From: Rebecca billardiae RCC1528
Taxonomy: Eukaryota; Haptophyta
NCBI GenBank assembly: GCA_965240325.2
Contig: OZ251246.1
Location: 1,264,398-1,328,397, forward strand
Direction of reading: 5' to 3'
DNA length: 64,000 nucleotides
Shown here piece after piece: positions 30,800 to 43,190 of the stretch; the first letter of the stretch is position 1, and each line of letters opens with the position of its first letter. Made by a program: the position numbers and the translations under genes. The notes beneath the pieces were generated by a model, which was given only the letters and a program-made list of their open reading frames with translations, did no database searches and was not told the DNA's origin.

Positions 30800-33546
30800 G
30801 CCTAACGCATCGGGCGCCAGGTCTCTGCCGCATCTGCGCGGCTGCGCATGGCCGCGGCGCTGCCGCACGAGATGCTCAAGCTGTCAGCGCGCGCGAGGCG
30901 GGGAGCGAGGTGGACCACTCGATCATGCCGAACGAGAACTACCCGGCGGAGGTCAAGCGCAGCGTCAACAGCCTCGTCGCCATCAAGGCCGAGCGGAAGA
31001 AGAACAACCTGCTGCGTGTAGCCAAGCTGCTGCTCTTCCAGTGAGACGCGCTCGGGCTTACCTGCCTTCACTCGCTCGACGACGAGGGCGTCGTGCACTA
31101 GGCGCGCGAGAAGGACCGCACACTGCGCATCGTGGGCTCGCGCCAGCCCGAGAGATCTCGACGTGGCTCAACCTGGGCATGCGCCACCCGATCCCGCCGC
31201 CGGTGGCTGGCTCACGTGAGAGCGCGCTGCGCAATCGCGAGCACGCGGGCGCGGGCGTGATGATGATCGGCAGCGAGTCGGCGGCGCGGCCGTGGGCGCA
31301 GGCCGTGGGCGCCGTGCTGGACCGCTTGGAGCGCTACGGCAAGTCCGCGCGCCCGCGCGGGCAGCCGCATGTCCTCCTCCTCTCGGCGGACACGGGCCAA
31401 ACGCAGCGCACTCGCGCTCGGCCACGATCGCCATCGTGCGCAACGATGAGGGTGTTGCGCTCGCGTCGTCGGAGGCGATCGCCATCTCGGAGCGGCCGGA
31501 CTCGGACATGCCCGAGCTATGGAGTGCGCACGCCGACGGGATCAATGACGTGCTCCGGAGCGGCCGGCTCCCACCGCGACCGGCGCCGCCAGCTGCCGCC
31601 GCTGCACGTGGCCAGCGCGGCAGGGCGGCGCGGCTGGCGGCGCGGCAGGCGGCGCGGCCGGCGACGCGGCCGGCGGCGCGGCCGGCGGCAGCGGCGGCAG
31701 CGGCAGCGGCAGCGGTAGCGGCGTAGCTGGCGGTGCCGCCGGCGCTGGAGTCCGCGCGGCCGGTGGCGTGGTCGGCGGCGCGGCCGGCGGCGCGGCGGGC
31801 GGCGTGGCTGGCAACGCGGGCGCGTCCGCGGGCACGGGCGGCGGCGCGGCCGGCGCGAGCGGCAGCGGCAGCGGCGTGGCTGGCGGCACAGTCGGCGCTG
31901 GCGTCCGTGCGGCCGGTGGCGCGGCCGGCGGCGCGGCCAGCGGCGCGGCTGACAGCGCGGGCGGTGGCGCGGCCGGCGGCGGCACTGCCGGCGGCGGCGC
32001 GGCCGGCGGCGCGGCCGCGCGCGGCCGGCGCGGCCGGCAGCAGCGGCGGCAGCTGCAGCGACAGCGGCGTGACTGGCGACACAGCCGGCGTTGGCGTCCG
32101 CGCGGCCGGTGGCGCGGCCTGCGGCGCGGCCGGCGGCGCGGCTGACAGCGCGGGCGATGGCGGGCCCGGTGGCGGCGCGCCCGACGGCGGCACGCCCGAC
32201 AACTGCGCGCCAGGCGGCGGTGCGCCCGGCGACGCGGCCGGACGCGGCCGGCGGCGCGGCTGGCAACGCGGGCGCGGGTGCTGGCGGCGGCGCGGGCGGC
32301 GCGGGCGGCAGCTGCAGTGGCGTGGCTGGCGGCACAGCTGGCGTTGGCGTCCGCGCGGCTGGAGGCGCGGCCGGAGGTGCGGCCGGCGGCGCGGACAGCG
32401 GCGCGGCTGACAGCGCTCGCGATCGCGCGGCCGGCGGCGGCGCGGCCGGCGGCGGCGCGGCCGGCGGTGGCGCGGCCGGCGGCGGCGCGGCCGGTGCGGG
32501 CGGCAGCAGCAGCACTGGTGGCAGCAGCAGCGGCAGCTGCGTGGCTGGCGGCACCGCTGGCGCTGGCGTCCGCGCGGCCGGTGGCGCGGCCGGCGGCGCG
32601 GCCGGGGGCGCGGCCGGGGGCGCGGCTGGCAACGTGGGCGCGGGCGCGGGCGCGGGCGGCGGCGTGGGCGGCGCGGCCGGCAGTGGCAGCGGCGTGGCTA
32701 GCGGCACAGCCGGTGCTGGCGTCCGCGTGGCCGGTGGCGCGGCATGTGGCGCGGCCAGCCGCGCGGCTGACAGTGCGGGTGGTGGTGCGGCTGGTGGCGG
32801 CGCGGCCGGCGGCGGCGCGGCCGGCGGCGGCGCGCAGCAGCGCGGCCTCGGTGGCAGCACTGCCTCGGCAGGCGGCAGCGCGGCCGGCGGCGGTTTTGGC
32901 GGCGGCGCCGAGGCGGCCGACTACGCGGAGGAGCAGAAGGCCATCGTGGCGTGCACCGGCGCTTACGTCAGCCTCGCCAGCCTCGCCGGCCAGGGCTCGC
33001 ACAACGTCCCACCGCTCCGCTTCAACGTCTGGGCGGTCACGGAGGCGGGCGCAGACGGCGTCTCGCCTCAGGCGGCGGGGGCGCCTCGTGCAGCTCGCGG
33101 ACGAGCAGGTGCAGGGGCATTTCGTGCAGGTGACCAAGCGTGCGATGCCGCTCGTGCACGCGCGCAAGTCACTCGACTCATTCGTCCGCGAGTACGCCGA
33201 GGGGAAGAAGTCGACGGCGGAGCCGCACATCTCGACGGTCGCGCAGCTCGTGCGCCGCGTGTCGCTTGCGACGTGGGCAGAGGAGTTCGGCGACAAGGTG
33301 CGGCGGCTCTGGCTGAAGAAGTACGCCAAGCGGCAGCGCGAATGGCAGCGCAGGGCGGAGACCGACGCGATCGACCTGATCGCGGAGTGCATGACGGCGC
33401 GCAAGCTCCTGCGCGAGGAGGCTGGGCTTCCGGAGAAGGAGTTTTCGGCACTCAGGAGCAAATTGATGGCGGCGCGCTCGCCGGACCGCTCGGTGACGGT
33501 GATTTACGGCGCGGATGTCGCGCGCGACGGTAGCGGGGCTGGGTAG
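30800..33546 (+). pseudogene. Broken element-borne gene with central Gly/Ala repeat domain
   Basis: Coding-like segments in several frames follow one another: SIMPNENYPAEVKRSVNSLV... (near 30925) ending in a TGA at about 31042 and, further on, a TAG at about 31099; EISTWLNLGMRHPIPPP (near 31152); SEAIAISERPDSDMPELW (near 31468); a Gly/Ala-rich repeat tract (31600-32870); YAEEQKAIVACTGAYVSL (near 32923); and, one frame over after a G5 run near 33079, LVQLADEQVQGHFVQV to the stop at 33546. Two stops and at least three frame changes show decay. The C-terminal part is basic and helical (RRLWLKKYAKRQREWQRRAE). I do not recognise a transposase or polymerase motif, so its role in the element is unknown. 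Confidence 0.55.
31600..32870. repeat. GGCGGCGCGGCCGGC minisatellite with about 150-250-bp super-units
   Basis: GC-rich repeats of GGCGCGGCCGGC. A recurrent block coding GVRAAGGAAGGAA appears about six times (near 31750, 31900, 32090, 32350, 32565, 32720). It is open on both strands owing to composition. Confidence 0.8.
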
Positions 33547-33705
33547 CGGCAATCAGGCAGCTGACGGTGCGGGCATGCAGGGGGGACCAGCCGCGCGCGC
33601 GCGCCGCCCCCTAGGGGCGCGCGCGCAGCGCATAGTAATTTTTCGAAAATTAATCTGGCCGCTGGACACGCTAACGGCCGCTTTAAAAAAGAAGTCGTTG
33701 CTGTG

Positions 33706-36700
33706 CGAGTGTAGCAGCACGCCCGCCTGCGGCTCCCTGTGACGCGCGCACGCTGGGCCTCGCGCGCCCTCGGCAGCAGCTGCGGCGCGCCGAGTCAGGT
33801 GGCGGAGCGAGGTGGAGCGGCGTGGAGCGGCGTGAAGCGCTCGCGGCTGTGCGTTGGGACGTGCCCGACTCGGCCGTGCCTAGGCGGAGTGCCGGCCACG
33901 GGCGCGTGGCTTGAGCGCAGCAGCACGCCCGCCTGCGGCGCCCGGCGAGGCGCGCACTCTGGGCCTCGCGCGCCTTCGGCAGCAGCTGCGGCGCGCCGAG
34001 TCTGGTGGCGGAGATAGGTGGAGCGGCGTGGAGCGGCGTGGAGCGCTCGCGGCTGTGCGCTCGGACGTACCCGACCCGGCCGTGCCCAGGCGGAGCGCCG
34101 GCCTCGGGCGCGCGACTCGAGTGCAGCAGCACGCCCGCCGGCGGCTCCCTGTGACGCGCGCACGCTGGGCCTCGCGCGCCCTCGGCAGCAGCTGCGGCGC
34201 GCCAAGGCAGGTGGCGATGCGAGGTGGAGCGGCGTGGAGCGGCGTGGAGCGCCCGCGGCTGTGTATCCGGACGTGCCCGCCGTGGCCGTAGCGAGGCGGA
34301 GCACCGGCCTCGGGCGCGCGACTCGAGTGTAGCAGCACGCCCGCCTGCGGCTCCCTGTGACGCGCGCACGCTGGGCCTCGCGCGCCCTCGGCAGCAGCTG
34401 CGGCGCGCCGAGTCAGGTGGCGGAGCGAGGTGGAGCGGCGTGGAGCGGCGTGGAGCGCTCGCGGCTGTGCGTTCGGACGTACTCGACTCGGCCGTGCCTA
34501 GGCGGAGCGCCGGCCTCGGGCGCGCGGCTGGAGCGCAGCAGCACGCCCGCCTGCGGCGCCCGGCGAGGCGCGCACGCTGGGCCTCGCGCGCCTTCGGCAG
34601 CAGCTGCGCCGCGCCAAGTCTGGTGGCGGAGCGAGGTGGAGCGGCGTGGAGCGGCGTGAAGCGCTCGCGGCTGTGCGTTGGGACGTACCCGCCCCGGCCG
34701 TGCCTAGGCGGAGCGCCGGCCTCGGGCACGTGGCTTGAGCGCAGCAGCACGCCCGCCTGCGGCGCCCGGCGAGGCGCGCACGCTGGGCCTCGCGCGCCTT
34801 CGGCAGCAGCTGCGGCGCGCCGAGTCTGGTGGCGGAGCGAGGTGGAGCGGCGTGGAGCGGCGTGGAGCGCTCGCGGCTGTGTATCCGGCCGTGCCAGCCC
34901 CGGCCGTAGCGAGGCGGAGCGCCGGCCTCGGGCGCGTGGCTGGAGCGCAGCAGCACGCCCGCCTGCGGCGCCCGGCGAGGTGCGCACGCTCGGCCTCGCG
35001 CGCCTTCGGCAGCAGCTGCGGCGCGCCGAGTCTGGTGGCGGAGCGAGGTGGAGCGGCGTGGAGCGGCGTGGAGCGCTCGCGGCTGTGCGTTCGGACGTAC
35101 TCGACTCGGCCGTGCCTAGGCGGAGCGCCGGCCTCGGGCGCGCGGCTGGAGCGCAGCAGCACGCCCGCCTGCGGCGCCCGGCGAGGCGCGCACGCTGGGC
35201 CTCGCGCGCCTTCGGCAGCAGCTGCGGCGCGCCGAGTCTGGTGGCGGAGCGAGGTGGAGCGGCGTGGAGCGGCGTGGAGCGCTCGCGGCTGTGTATCCGG
35301 CCGTGCCAGCCCCGGCCGTAGCGAGGCGGAGCGCCGGCCTCGGGCGCGTGGCTGGAGCGCAGCAGCACGCCCGCCTGCGGCGCCCGGCGAGGTGCGCACG
35401 CTCGGCCTCGCGCGCCTTCGGCAGCAGCTGCGGCGCGCCGAGTCTGGTGGCGGAGCGAGGTGGAGCGGCGTGGAGCGGCGTGGAGCGCTCGCGGCGGTGT
35501 GTTCAGACGTACTCGACCCGGTCGTGCCGAGGCGGAGCGCCGGCCTCGGGGCGCGCGGCGGAAGTGCGGCAGCACGCGGCCGGCGGCGCCCGGTGACGCG
35601 GGTACGCCGGGCCTGCCCGCCCTCGGCAGCAGCCGTGGCGGCGCGCCGAGTCAGGTGGCGGAGATAGGTGGAGCGGCGTGGAGCGGCGTGGAGCGCTCGC
35701 GGCTGTGCGCTCGGACGTACCCGACCCGGCCGTGCCGAGGCGGAGCCCCGGCCTCGGGCGCGCGACTCGAGTGTAGCAGCACGCCCGCCGGCGGCTCCCT
35801 GTGACGCGCGCACGCTGGGCCTCGCGCGCCCTCGGCAGCAGCTGCGGCGCGCCAAGGCAGGTGGCGAAGCGAGGTGGAGCGGCGTGGAGTGGCGTGGAGC
35901 GCTCGCGGCTGTGTTGTGTGTCCGGCCGTGCCCACCCCGGCCGTAGCGAGGCGGAGCGCCGGCCTCGGGCGCGTGGCTTGAGCGCAGCAGCTCGCCCGCC
36001 GGCGGCGCCCGGCGAGGCGCGCACGCTGGGCCTCGCGCGCCTTCGGCAGCAGCTGCGGCGCGCCGAGTCAGGTGGCGGAGCGAGGTGGAGCGGGGTGGAG
36101 CGGCGTGGAGCGCTCGCGGCTGTGTATCCGGATGTACCCGACCCGACCGTGCCGAGGCGGAGCGCCGGCCTCGGGGCGCGCGGCGGGAGTGCAGCAGCAC
36201 GCGGCCGGCGGCGCCCGGTGACGCGCGTACGCCGGGCCCGCGCCCCCTCGGCGGCAGCTGCGGCGCGCCGAGTCCGAGTCAGGTGGCGGAGCGAGGTGGA
36301 GCGGCGTGGAGCGGCGTGGAGCGCTCGCGGCTGTGCGTTCGGACGTACTCGACTCGGCCGTGCCTAGGCGGAGCGCCGGCCTCGGGCGCGCGGCTGGAGC
36401 GCAGCAGCACGCCCGCCTGCGGCGCCCGGCGAGGCGCGCACGCTGGGCCTCGCGCGCCCTCGGCAGCAGCTGCGGCGCGCCGAGTCTGGTGGCGGAGCGA
36501 GGTGGAGCGGGGTGGAGTGGCGTGGAGCGCTCGCGGCTGTGTATACGGATGTACCCGACCCGACCGTGCCGAGGCGGAGCGCCGGCCTCGGGCGCGCGCG
36601 GCGGGAGTGCAGCAGCACGCGGCCGGCGGCGCCCGGTGACGCGCGTACGCCGGGCCCGCGCCCCCTCGGCGGCAGCTGCGGCGCGCCGAGTCCGAGTCAG

Positions 36701-39700
36701 GTGGCGGAGCGAGGTGGAGCGGCGTGGAGCGGCGTGGAGCGCTCGCGGCTGTGCGTTCGGACGTACTCGACTCGGCCGTGCCCAGGCGGAGCGCCGGCCT
36801 CGGGCGCGTGGCTTGAGCGCAGCAGCTCGCCCGCCTGCGGCGCCCGGCGAGGCGCGCACGCTGGGCCTGCGCGCTGTCAGCATCAGCAGCAGCGGCGCGC
36901 CGAGTCTGGTGGCGGAGCGAGGTGGAGCGGCGTGGAGCGGCGTGAAGCGCTCGCGGCTGTGCGTTGGGATGTACTCGACTCGGCCGTGCCCAGGCGGAGC
37001 GCCGGCCTCGGGCGCGTGGCTTGAGCGCAGCAGCTCGCCCGCCGGCGGCGCCCGGCGAGGCGCGCACGCTGGGCCTCGCGCGCCCTCGGCAGCAGCTGCG
37101 GCGCGCCGAGTCTGGTGGCGGAGCGAGGTGGAGCGGCGTGGAGCGGCGTGAAGCGCTCGCGGCTGTGTATCCGGATGTACCCGACCTGGCCGTGCCGAGG
37201 CGGAGCGCCGGCCTCGGGTGCGTGGGTGGAGCGCAGCAGCACGCCCGCCTGCGGCGCCCGGCGAGCCGCGCACGCCGGGCCTCGCGCGCCTTCGGCAGCA
37301 GCTGCGGCGCGCCGAGTCTGGTGGCGGAGCGAGGTGGAGCGGCGTGGAGCGGCGTGGAGCGCTCGCGGCTGTGTATCCGGCCGTGCCCGCCCCGGCCGTA
37401 GCGAGGCGGAGCGCCGGCCTCGGGCGCGTGGCTGGAGCGCAGCAGCACGCCCGCCTGCGGCGCCCGGCGAGGCGCGCACGCTGGGCCTCGCGCGCCCTCG
37501 GCAGCAGCCGTGGCGGCGCGCCGAGTCAGGTGGCGGAGCGAGGTGGAGCGGCGTGGAGCGGCGTGGAGCGCTCGCGGCGGTGTGTCCAGACGTACCCGAC
37601 CTGGCCGTGCCGAGGCGGAGCATCGGCCTCGGGCGCGCGACTCGAGTGAAGCAGCACGCCCGCCGGAGGCGCCCGGCGAGGCGCGCACGCTGGGCCTCGC
37701 GCGCCCTCGGCAGCAGCTGCGGCGCGCCGAGTCAGGTGGCGGAGCGAGGTGGAGCGGCGTGGAGCGGCGTGGAGCGCTCGCGGCTGTGCGTTTGGATGTA
37801 CCCGACCCGGCCGTGCCGAGGCGGAGTGCCGGCCCCGGGGCGCGCGGCGGGAGTGCGGCAGCACGCGGCCGGCGGCGCCCAGTGACGCGGGTACGCCAGG
37901 GCTGCGCGCCCTTAGCAGCAGCCGTGGCGGCGCGACGAGTCAGGTGGCGGAGCGCGGTGGAGCGGCGTGGAGCGGCGTGGAGCGCTCGCGGCTGCCCGAT
38001 CGGAAGTACTAGCACCGGCCGTGCCGAGGCGGAGCGCCGGCCTCGGGCGCGTGGCTGGAGTGAAGCAGCACGCGGTCGGCGGCGCCCGGCGAGGCGCGCA
38101 CGCTGGGCCTCGCGCGCCTTCGGCAGCAGCTGCGGCGCGCCGAGTCTGGTGGCGGAGCGAGGTGGAGCGGCGTGGAGCGGCGTGGAGCGCTCGCGGCTGT
38201 GCGTTTGGACGTACTCGACTCGGCCGTGCCGAGGCGGAGCGCCGGCCTCGGGCGCGTGGCTTGAGCGCAGCAGCACGCCCGCCGGCGGCGCCCGGCGAGC
38301 CGCGCACGCCGGGCCTCGCGCGCCTTCGGCAGCAGCTGCGGCGCGCCGAATCTGGTGGCGGAGCGAGGTGGAGCGGCGTGGAGCGGCGTGGAGCGCTCGC
38401 GGCTGTGCGCTCGGGCGTACCCGACCCGGCCGTGCCGAGGCGGATCGCTGGCCTCGGGCGCGCGGCTGGAGCGCAGCAGCACGCCCGCCTGCGGCGCCCG
38501 GCGAGGCGCGCACGCTGGGCCTGCGCGCTGTCAGCATCAGCAGCAGCGGCGCGCCGAGTCTGGTGGCGGAGCGAGGTGGAGCGGCGTGGAGCGGCGTGGA
38601 GCGCCCGCGGCTGTGTATCCGGACGTGCCCGCCCCGGCCGTAGCGAGGCGGAGCGCCGGCCTCGGGCGCGCGGCTGGAGCGCAGCAGCACGCCCGCCTGC
38701 GGCGCCCGGCGAGGCGCGCACGCTGGGCCTGCGCGCACTTGGCAGCAGCCGTCGCGGCGCGCCGAGTCTGGTGGCGGAGCGAGGTGGAGCGGCGTGGAGC
38801 GGCGTGGAGCGCTCGCGGCTGTGTATCCGGACGTGCCCGCTTCGGCCGTAGCGAGGCGGAGCGCCGGCCTCGGGCACGCGGCTGGAGCGCAGCAGCACGC
38901 CCGCCTGCGGCGCCCGGCGAGGTGCGCACGCTGGGCCTCGCGCGCCTTCGGCAGCACCTGCGGCGCGCCGAGTCTGGTGGCGGAGCGAGGTGGAGCGGCG
39001 TGGAGCGGCGTGGAGCGCTCGCGGCTGTGCGCTCGGACGTACTCGACCCGGCTGTGCCGAGGCGGAGCGCCGGCCTCGGGCGCGTGGCTGGAGCGCAGCA
39101 GCACGCCCGCCTGCGGCGCCCGGCGAGGCGCGCACGCTGGGCCTCGCGCGCCTTCGGCAGCAGCTGCGGCGCGCCGAGTCTGGTGGCGGAGCGAGGTGGA
39201 GTGGCGTGGAGCGGCGTGGAGCGCTCGCGGCTGCTCGGTCGGATGTAGTCGCTCCGGCCGTGCCGAGGCGGAGCGCCGGCCTCGGGCGCGTGACTGGAGT
39301 GAAGCAGCACGCCCGCCTGCGGCGCCCGGCGAGGCGCGCACGCTGGGCCTCGCGCGCCTTCGGCAGCAGCTGCGGCGCGCCGAGTCTGGTGGCGGAGCGA
39401 GGTGGAGCGGCGTGGAGCGGCGTGGAGCGCTCGCGGCTGCTCGGTCGGATGTAGTCGCTCCGGCCGTGCCGAGGCGGAGCGCCGGCCTCGGGCGCGTGAC
39501 TGGAGTGAAGCAGCACGCCCGCCTGCGGCGCCCGGCGAGGCGCGCACGCTGGGCCTCGCGCGCCTTCGGCAGCAGCAGCGGCGCGCCGAGTCTGGTGGCG
39601 GAGCGAGGTGGAGCGGCGTGGAGCGGCGTGGAGCGCTCGCGGCTGTGCGTTCGGACGTGCCCGCCCCGGCCGTAGCGAGGCGGAGCGCCGGCCTCGGGCG

Positions 39701-42700
39701 CGCGGCTGGAGCGCAGCAGCACGCCCGCCTGCGGCGCCCGGCGAGGCGCGCACGCTGGGCCTGCGCGCACTTGGCAGCAGCCGTCGCGGCGCGCCGAGTC
39801 TGGTGGCGGAGCGAGGTGGAGCGGCGTGGAGCGGCGTGGAGCGCTCGCGACTGTGTGTCCGGACGTACTCGACCCGGCCGTAGCGAGGCGTAGCGCCGGC
39901 CTCGGGGCGCGCGGCGGGAGTGCAGCAGCACGCGGCCGGCGGCGCCCGGTGACGCGCGTACGCCGGGCCCGCGCCCCCTCGGCGGCAGCTGCGGCGCGCC
40001 GAGTCCGAGTCAGGTGGCGGAGCGAGGTAGAGCGGCGTGGAGCGGCGTGGAGCGCTCGCGGCGGTGTGTCCATACGTAATCGACCCAGCCGTGCCGAGGC
40101 GGAGCACCGGCCTCGGGCGCGCGACTCGAGTGCAGCAGCACGCCCGCCGGCGGCTCCCTGTGACGCGCGCACGCTGGGCCTCGCGCGCCCTCGGCAGCAG
40201 CTGCGGCGCGCCGAGTCTGGTGGCGGAGCGAGGTGGAGCGGCGTGGAGCGGCGTAGAGCGCTCGCGGCTGTGTATCCGGACGTGCCCGCCCCGGCCGTAG
40301 CGAGGCGGAGCGCCGGCCTCGGGCGCGCGGCTGGAGCGCAGCAGCACGCTCGCCTGCGGCGCCTGGCGAGGCGCGCACGCTGGGCCTCGCGCGCCTTCGG
40401 CAGCAGCTGCGGCGCGCCAAGTCTGCTGGCGGAGCGAGGTGGAGCGGCGTGGAGCGGCGTGGAGCGCTCGCGGCTGTGTATCCGGACGTGCCCGCCCCGG
40501 CCGTAGCGAGGCGGAGCGCCGGCCTCGGGCGCGCGGCTGGAGCGCAGCAGCACGCTCGCCTGCGGCGCCTGGCGAGGCGCGCACGCTGGGCCTCGCGCGC
40601 CTTCGGCAGCAGCTGCGGCGCGCCAAGTCTGGTGGCGGAGCGAGGTGGAGCGGCGTGGAGCGGCGTGGAGCGCTCGCGGCTGTGTATCCGGACGTGCCCG
40701 CCCCGGCCGTGCCGAGGCGGAGCGCCGGCCTCGGGGCGCGTGGCGGGAGTGCGGCAGCACGCGGCCGGCGGCGCCCGGCGAGGCGCGCACGCTGGGCCTC
40801 GCGCGCCTTCGGCAGCAGCCGTGGCGGCGCTCCGAGTCAGGTGGCGGAGAGAGGTGGAGCGGCTTGGAGCGGCGTGGAGCGCTCGCGGCGGTGTGTCCAT
40901 ACGTATTCGACCCAGCCGTGCCGAGGCGGAGCACCGGCCTCGGGCGCGCGACTCGAGTGCAGCAGCACGCCCGCCGGCGGCTCCCTGTGACGCGCGCACG
41001 CTGGGCCTCGCGCGCCCTCGGCAGCAGCTGCGGCGCGCCGAGTCTGGCGGCGGAGCGAGGTGGAGCGGCGTGGAGCGCTCGCGGCGGTGTGTCCAGATGT
41101 ACTCGACCCGGCCGTGCCGAGGCGGAGCGCCGGCCTCGGGGCGCGCGGCGGAAGTGCGGCAGCACGCGGCCGGCGGCGCCCGGTGACGCGGGTACGCAGG
41201 GCCTGTGCCCCCTCAGCAGCAGCCGTGGCGGCGCGCCGAGTTAGGTGGCGGAGCGAGGTGGAGCGGCGTGGAGCGGCGTGGAGCGCTCGCGGCTGTGTAT
41301 CTGGACGTGCCCGCCCCGGCCGTGCCGAGGCGGAGCGCCGGCCTCGGGTTCGCGGTTCGAGTGCGGCAGCACGCGGCCGGCGGCGCCCGGTGACGCGGGT
41401 ACGCCGGGCCTGCGCGCCCTCGGCAGCAGCCGTGGCGGCGCGCCGAGTCCAAGTCTGGTGGCGGAGCGGGGTGGAGCGGCGTGGAGCGGCGTGGAGCGCT
41501 CGAGGCTGTGCGCCCGGGCGTACCCGACCCGGCCGTGCCGAGGCGGAGCGCCGGCCTCGGGCGCGTGGCTTGAGCGCAGCAGCACGCCCGCCGGCGGCGC
41601 CCGGCGAGGCGCGCACGCTGGGCCTCGCGCGCCTTCGGCAGCAGCTGCGGCGCGCCGAGTCTGGTGGCGGAGCGAGGTGGAGCGGCGTGGAGCGGCGTGG
41701 AGCGCTCGCGGCTGTGCGTTCGGACGTACCCGACCCGGCCGTGCCGAGGCGGATCGCTGGCCTCGGGCGCGCGGCTGGAGCGCAGCAGCACGCCCGCCTG
41801 CGGCGCCCGGCGAGGCGCGCACGCTGGGCCTGCGCGCTGTCAGCATCAGCAGCGGCGGCGCGCCGAGTCTGGTGGCGGAGCGAGGTGGAGCGGCGTGGAG
41901 CGGCGTGGAGCGCTCGCGGCTGTGTATCCGGACGTGCCCGCCCCGGCCGTAGCGAGGCGGAGCGCCGGCCTCGGGCGCGCGGCTGGAGCGCAGCAGCACG
42001 CCCGCCTGCGGCGCCCGGCGAGGCGCGCACGCTGGGCCTGCGCGCACTTGGCAGCAGCCGTCGCGGCGCGCCGAGTCTGGTGGCGGAGCGAGGTGGAGCG
42101 GCGTGGAGCGGCGTGGAGCGCTCGCGGCTGTGTATCCGGACGTGCCCGCTTCGGCCGTAGCGAGGCGGAGCGCCGGCCTCGGGCACGCGGCTGGAGCGCA
42201 GCAGCACGCCCGCCTGCGGCGCCCGGCGAGTTGCGCACGCTGGGCCTCGCGCGCCTTCGGCAGCACCTGCGGCGCGCCGAGTCTGGTGGCGGAGCGAGGT
42301 GGAGCGGCGTGGAGCGGCGTGGAGCGCTCGCGGCTGTGCGCTCGGACGTACTCGACCCGGCTGTGCCGAGGCGGAGCGCCGGCCTCGGGCGCGTGACTGG
42401 AGTGAAGCAGCACGCCCGCCTGCGGCGCCCGGCGAGGCGCGCACGCTGGGCCTCGCGCGCCTTCGGCAGCAGCTGCGGCGCGCCGAGTCTGGTGGCGGAG
42501 CGAGGTGGAGCGGCGTGGAGCGGCGTGGAGCGCTCGCGGCTGCTCGGTCGGATGTAGTCGCTCCGGCCTTGCCGAGGCGGAGCGCCGGCCTCGGGCGCGT
42601 GACTGGAGTGAAGCAGCACGCCCGCCTGCGGCGCCCGGCGAGGCGCGCACGCTGGGCCTCGCGCGCCTTCGGCAGCAGCTGCGGCGCGCCGAGTCTGGTG

Positions 42701-43190
42701 GCGGAGCGAGGTGGAGCGGCGTGGAGCGGCGTGGAGCGCTCGCGGCTGCTCGGTCGGATGTAGTCGCTCCGGCCGTGCCGAGGCGGAGCGCCGGCCTCGG
42801 GCGCGTGACTGGAGTGAAGCAGCACGCCCGCCTGCGGCGCCCGGCGAGGCGCGCACGCTGGGCCTCGCGCGCCTTCGGCAGCAGCAGCGGCGCGCCGAGT
42901 CTGGTGGCGGAGCGAGGTGGAGCGGCGTGGAGCGGCGTGGAGCGCTCGCGGCTGTGCGTTCGGACGTGCCCGCCCCGGCCGTAGCGAGGCGGAGCGACGG
43001 CCTCGGGCGCGCGGCTGGAGCGCAGCAGCACGCCCGCCTGCGGCGCCCGGCGAGGCGCGCATGCTGGGCCTGCGCGCACTTGGCAGCAGCCGTCGCGGCG
43101 CGCCGAGTCTGGTGGCGGAGCGAGGTGGAGCGGCGTGGAGCGGCGTGGAGCGCTCGCGGCTGTGCGTTCGGACGTGCCCGACCCGGTCGT
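33706..43190. repeat. Satellite block A1 (about 206-bp type A monomers)
   Basis: AGCAGCACGCC spacing here is about 206 bp (33717, 33922, 34126, 34333, 34540, 34746). Type A units read CACGCCCGCCTGCGGCGCCC or the CACGCGGCCGGCGGCGCCC variant before the GACGCGCGCACGCTGGG box. Confidence 0.9.

Larger units (their letters stand above)
30161..33705. mobile_element. Decayed DNA element with 35-bp terminal inverted repeats
   Basis: The left end CACAGCAACGATTTCTTTTT continues to AAAGCGGCCGTTA (30161-30195). The right end 33671-33705 is its reverse complement with one internal difference over about 34 bp. The inner flanks are also AT-rich at both ends. No clear target duplication is visible. The interior holds one broken gene with a Gly/Ala repeat domain. 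The right TIR ends exactly where the subtelomeric satellite starts, with CGAGTGTAGCAGCAC in monomer phase. Confidence 0.8.

Noticed and set aside
31600-32870. Gly/Ala-rich proteins coded on both strands of the element repeat
   Set aside because: Composition-driven open frames; only the plus-strand order of blocks links to non-repetitive coding-like sequence.
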